A DNA stretch of 64,000 nucleotides from Xanthomonas cissicola (GTDB lineage Bacteria > Pseudomonadota > Gammaproteobacteria > Xanthomonadales > Xanthomonadaceae), in the NCBI RefSeq assembly GCF_008801575.1, contig NZ_VZPL01000003.1, positions 120,266 through 184,265 on the forward strand, written 5' to 3'. The translations under genes and the position numbers were made by a program. Positions 63,840 through 64,000 of the stretch are shown one piece after another (the first letter of the stretch is position 1; each line of letters opens with the position of its first letter). The notes under the pieces were generated by a model. It saw only the letters and a list, made by a program, of their open reading frames with translations, was not told the DNA's origin and searched no databases.

Positions 63840-64000
63840 TGATACGCCCAGGGTTCCGTAGACACTCAAGACCCTCGTTGCGCGTAGCGCCGTTCAAACT
63901 CTACAGGGGACAGGTCGCCAGTTGAACCATGACGGCGTTGTGGGTTGTAGAACATCTCGATGTAGTCGAACACCTCGGCGCGTGCGGCGTCCTTGGTGGG
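63840..64000 (-). mobile_element. IS3-family (IS51-group) insertion sequence, end only, continues beyond the window
   Basis: At 63840-63864 lies a terminal inverted repeat beginning TGATACGCCCAGGGTTCC, matching the IS51-group style (TGA-CGCCC-GGGTT-CGTAGACA). The transposase reads into it on the minus strand. Its orientation shows that only the transposase-3' end of the element is in the window. Confidence 0.82.
63866..64000 (-). CDS. IS3-family transposase OrfB, C-terminal fragment
   Basis: The last 44 codons of an OrfB-type transposase are visible: ARAEVFDYIEMFYNPQRRHG followed by SPVEFERRYAQRGS and a stop at 63866. The motif with Glu in FDYIE, then NxxRRH and SPxEFE is the hallmark of the DDE domain end in IS3 elements. 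The 5' part lies outside the window. Confidence 0.88.
   Translation of the reverse strand, partial: PTKDAARAEVFDYIEMFYNPQRRHGSTGDLSPVEFERRYAQRGS

Overview
The window is GC-rich, gene-dense chromosomal DNA. Its gene content (CioAB-type bd oxidase, paired LysR regulators with divergent targets, DUF892 protein plus manganese catalase, TonB receptor, an IS51-group IS3 end) suggests Xanthomonas or a close Xanthomonadaceae relative. This is recognition from memory; no search was run. I saw no rRNA, tRNA, CRISPR array, replication origin or prophage.

Layout. 1-8.4 kb: a truncated LysR regulator, a flavodoxin-fold protein, an aldo/keto reductase, a GT2 glycosyltransferase, an M13 metallopeptidase lipoprotein, an MpaB-type (DUF2236) protein and a small membrane protein. 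8.6-15 kb: an APC permease, a small lipoprotein, a LytTR-type two-component pair and a Tat-exported FAD oxidase. 15.3-18 kb: a stress group (DUF892 protein, Mn-catalase, hydrophilic protein). 18.1-24.8 kb: an SRAP-like protein and a signalling block, consisting of a CheB/CheR/PAS/HWE-kinase gene broken by a one-base frameshift, a receiver-only regulator, a tiny HisKA-like protein and a sigma-54 response regulator. 25.3-30.5 kb: CioAB-type oxidase, DUF6766 protein and an SDR. 30.9-37.5 kb: a tightly coupled glycan operon (galE, glycosyltransferase, glf, GH1-like protein, ABC exporter). 37.7-41.9 kb: small stress-type proteins, a zinc alcohol dehydrogenase and a YkgJ-type cysteine-cluster protein.

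42.2-47 kb holds the most intriguing system: a four-gene operon (DUF3348, DUF802, OmpA/MotB-like, DUF2894). Two of its products look like the two halves of an ion-driven stator (MotAB/ExbBD/ZorAB), with a very long cytoplasmic tail, but without the effector genes of Zorya defence systems. 47.3-53 kb encodes a TonB receptor and a two-permease ABC transporter, preceded by a good candidate Zur box, which points to zinc. An M14 peptidase is transcribed divergently, with a hexanucleotide tandem repeat in its leader.

55-64 kb shows clear signs of gene decay: a RidA/NucA chimera, a SulP transporter reduced to its two ends, a frameshifted 3' remnant of a ClC chloride channel, and an IS3-family end next to an apparent RHS fragment. 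Amid these lie intact genes: LysR/azoR/YciI, an alpha/beta hydrolase, DUF1653, and an operon pairing a ParD-like protein with a methionine aminopeptidase that lacks one canonical metal ligand.
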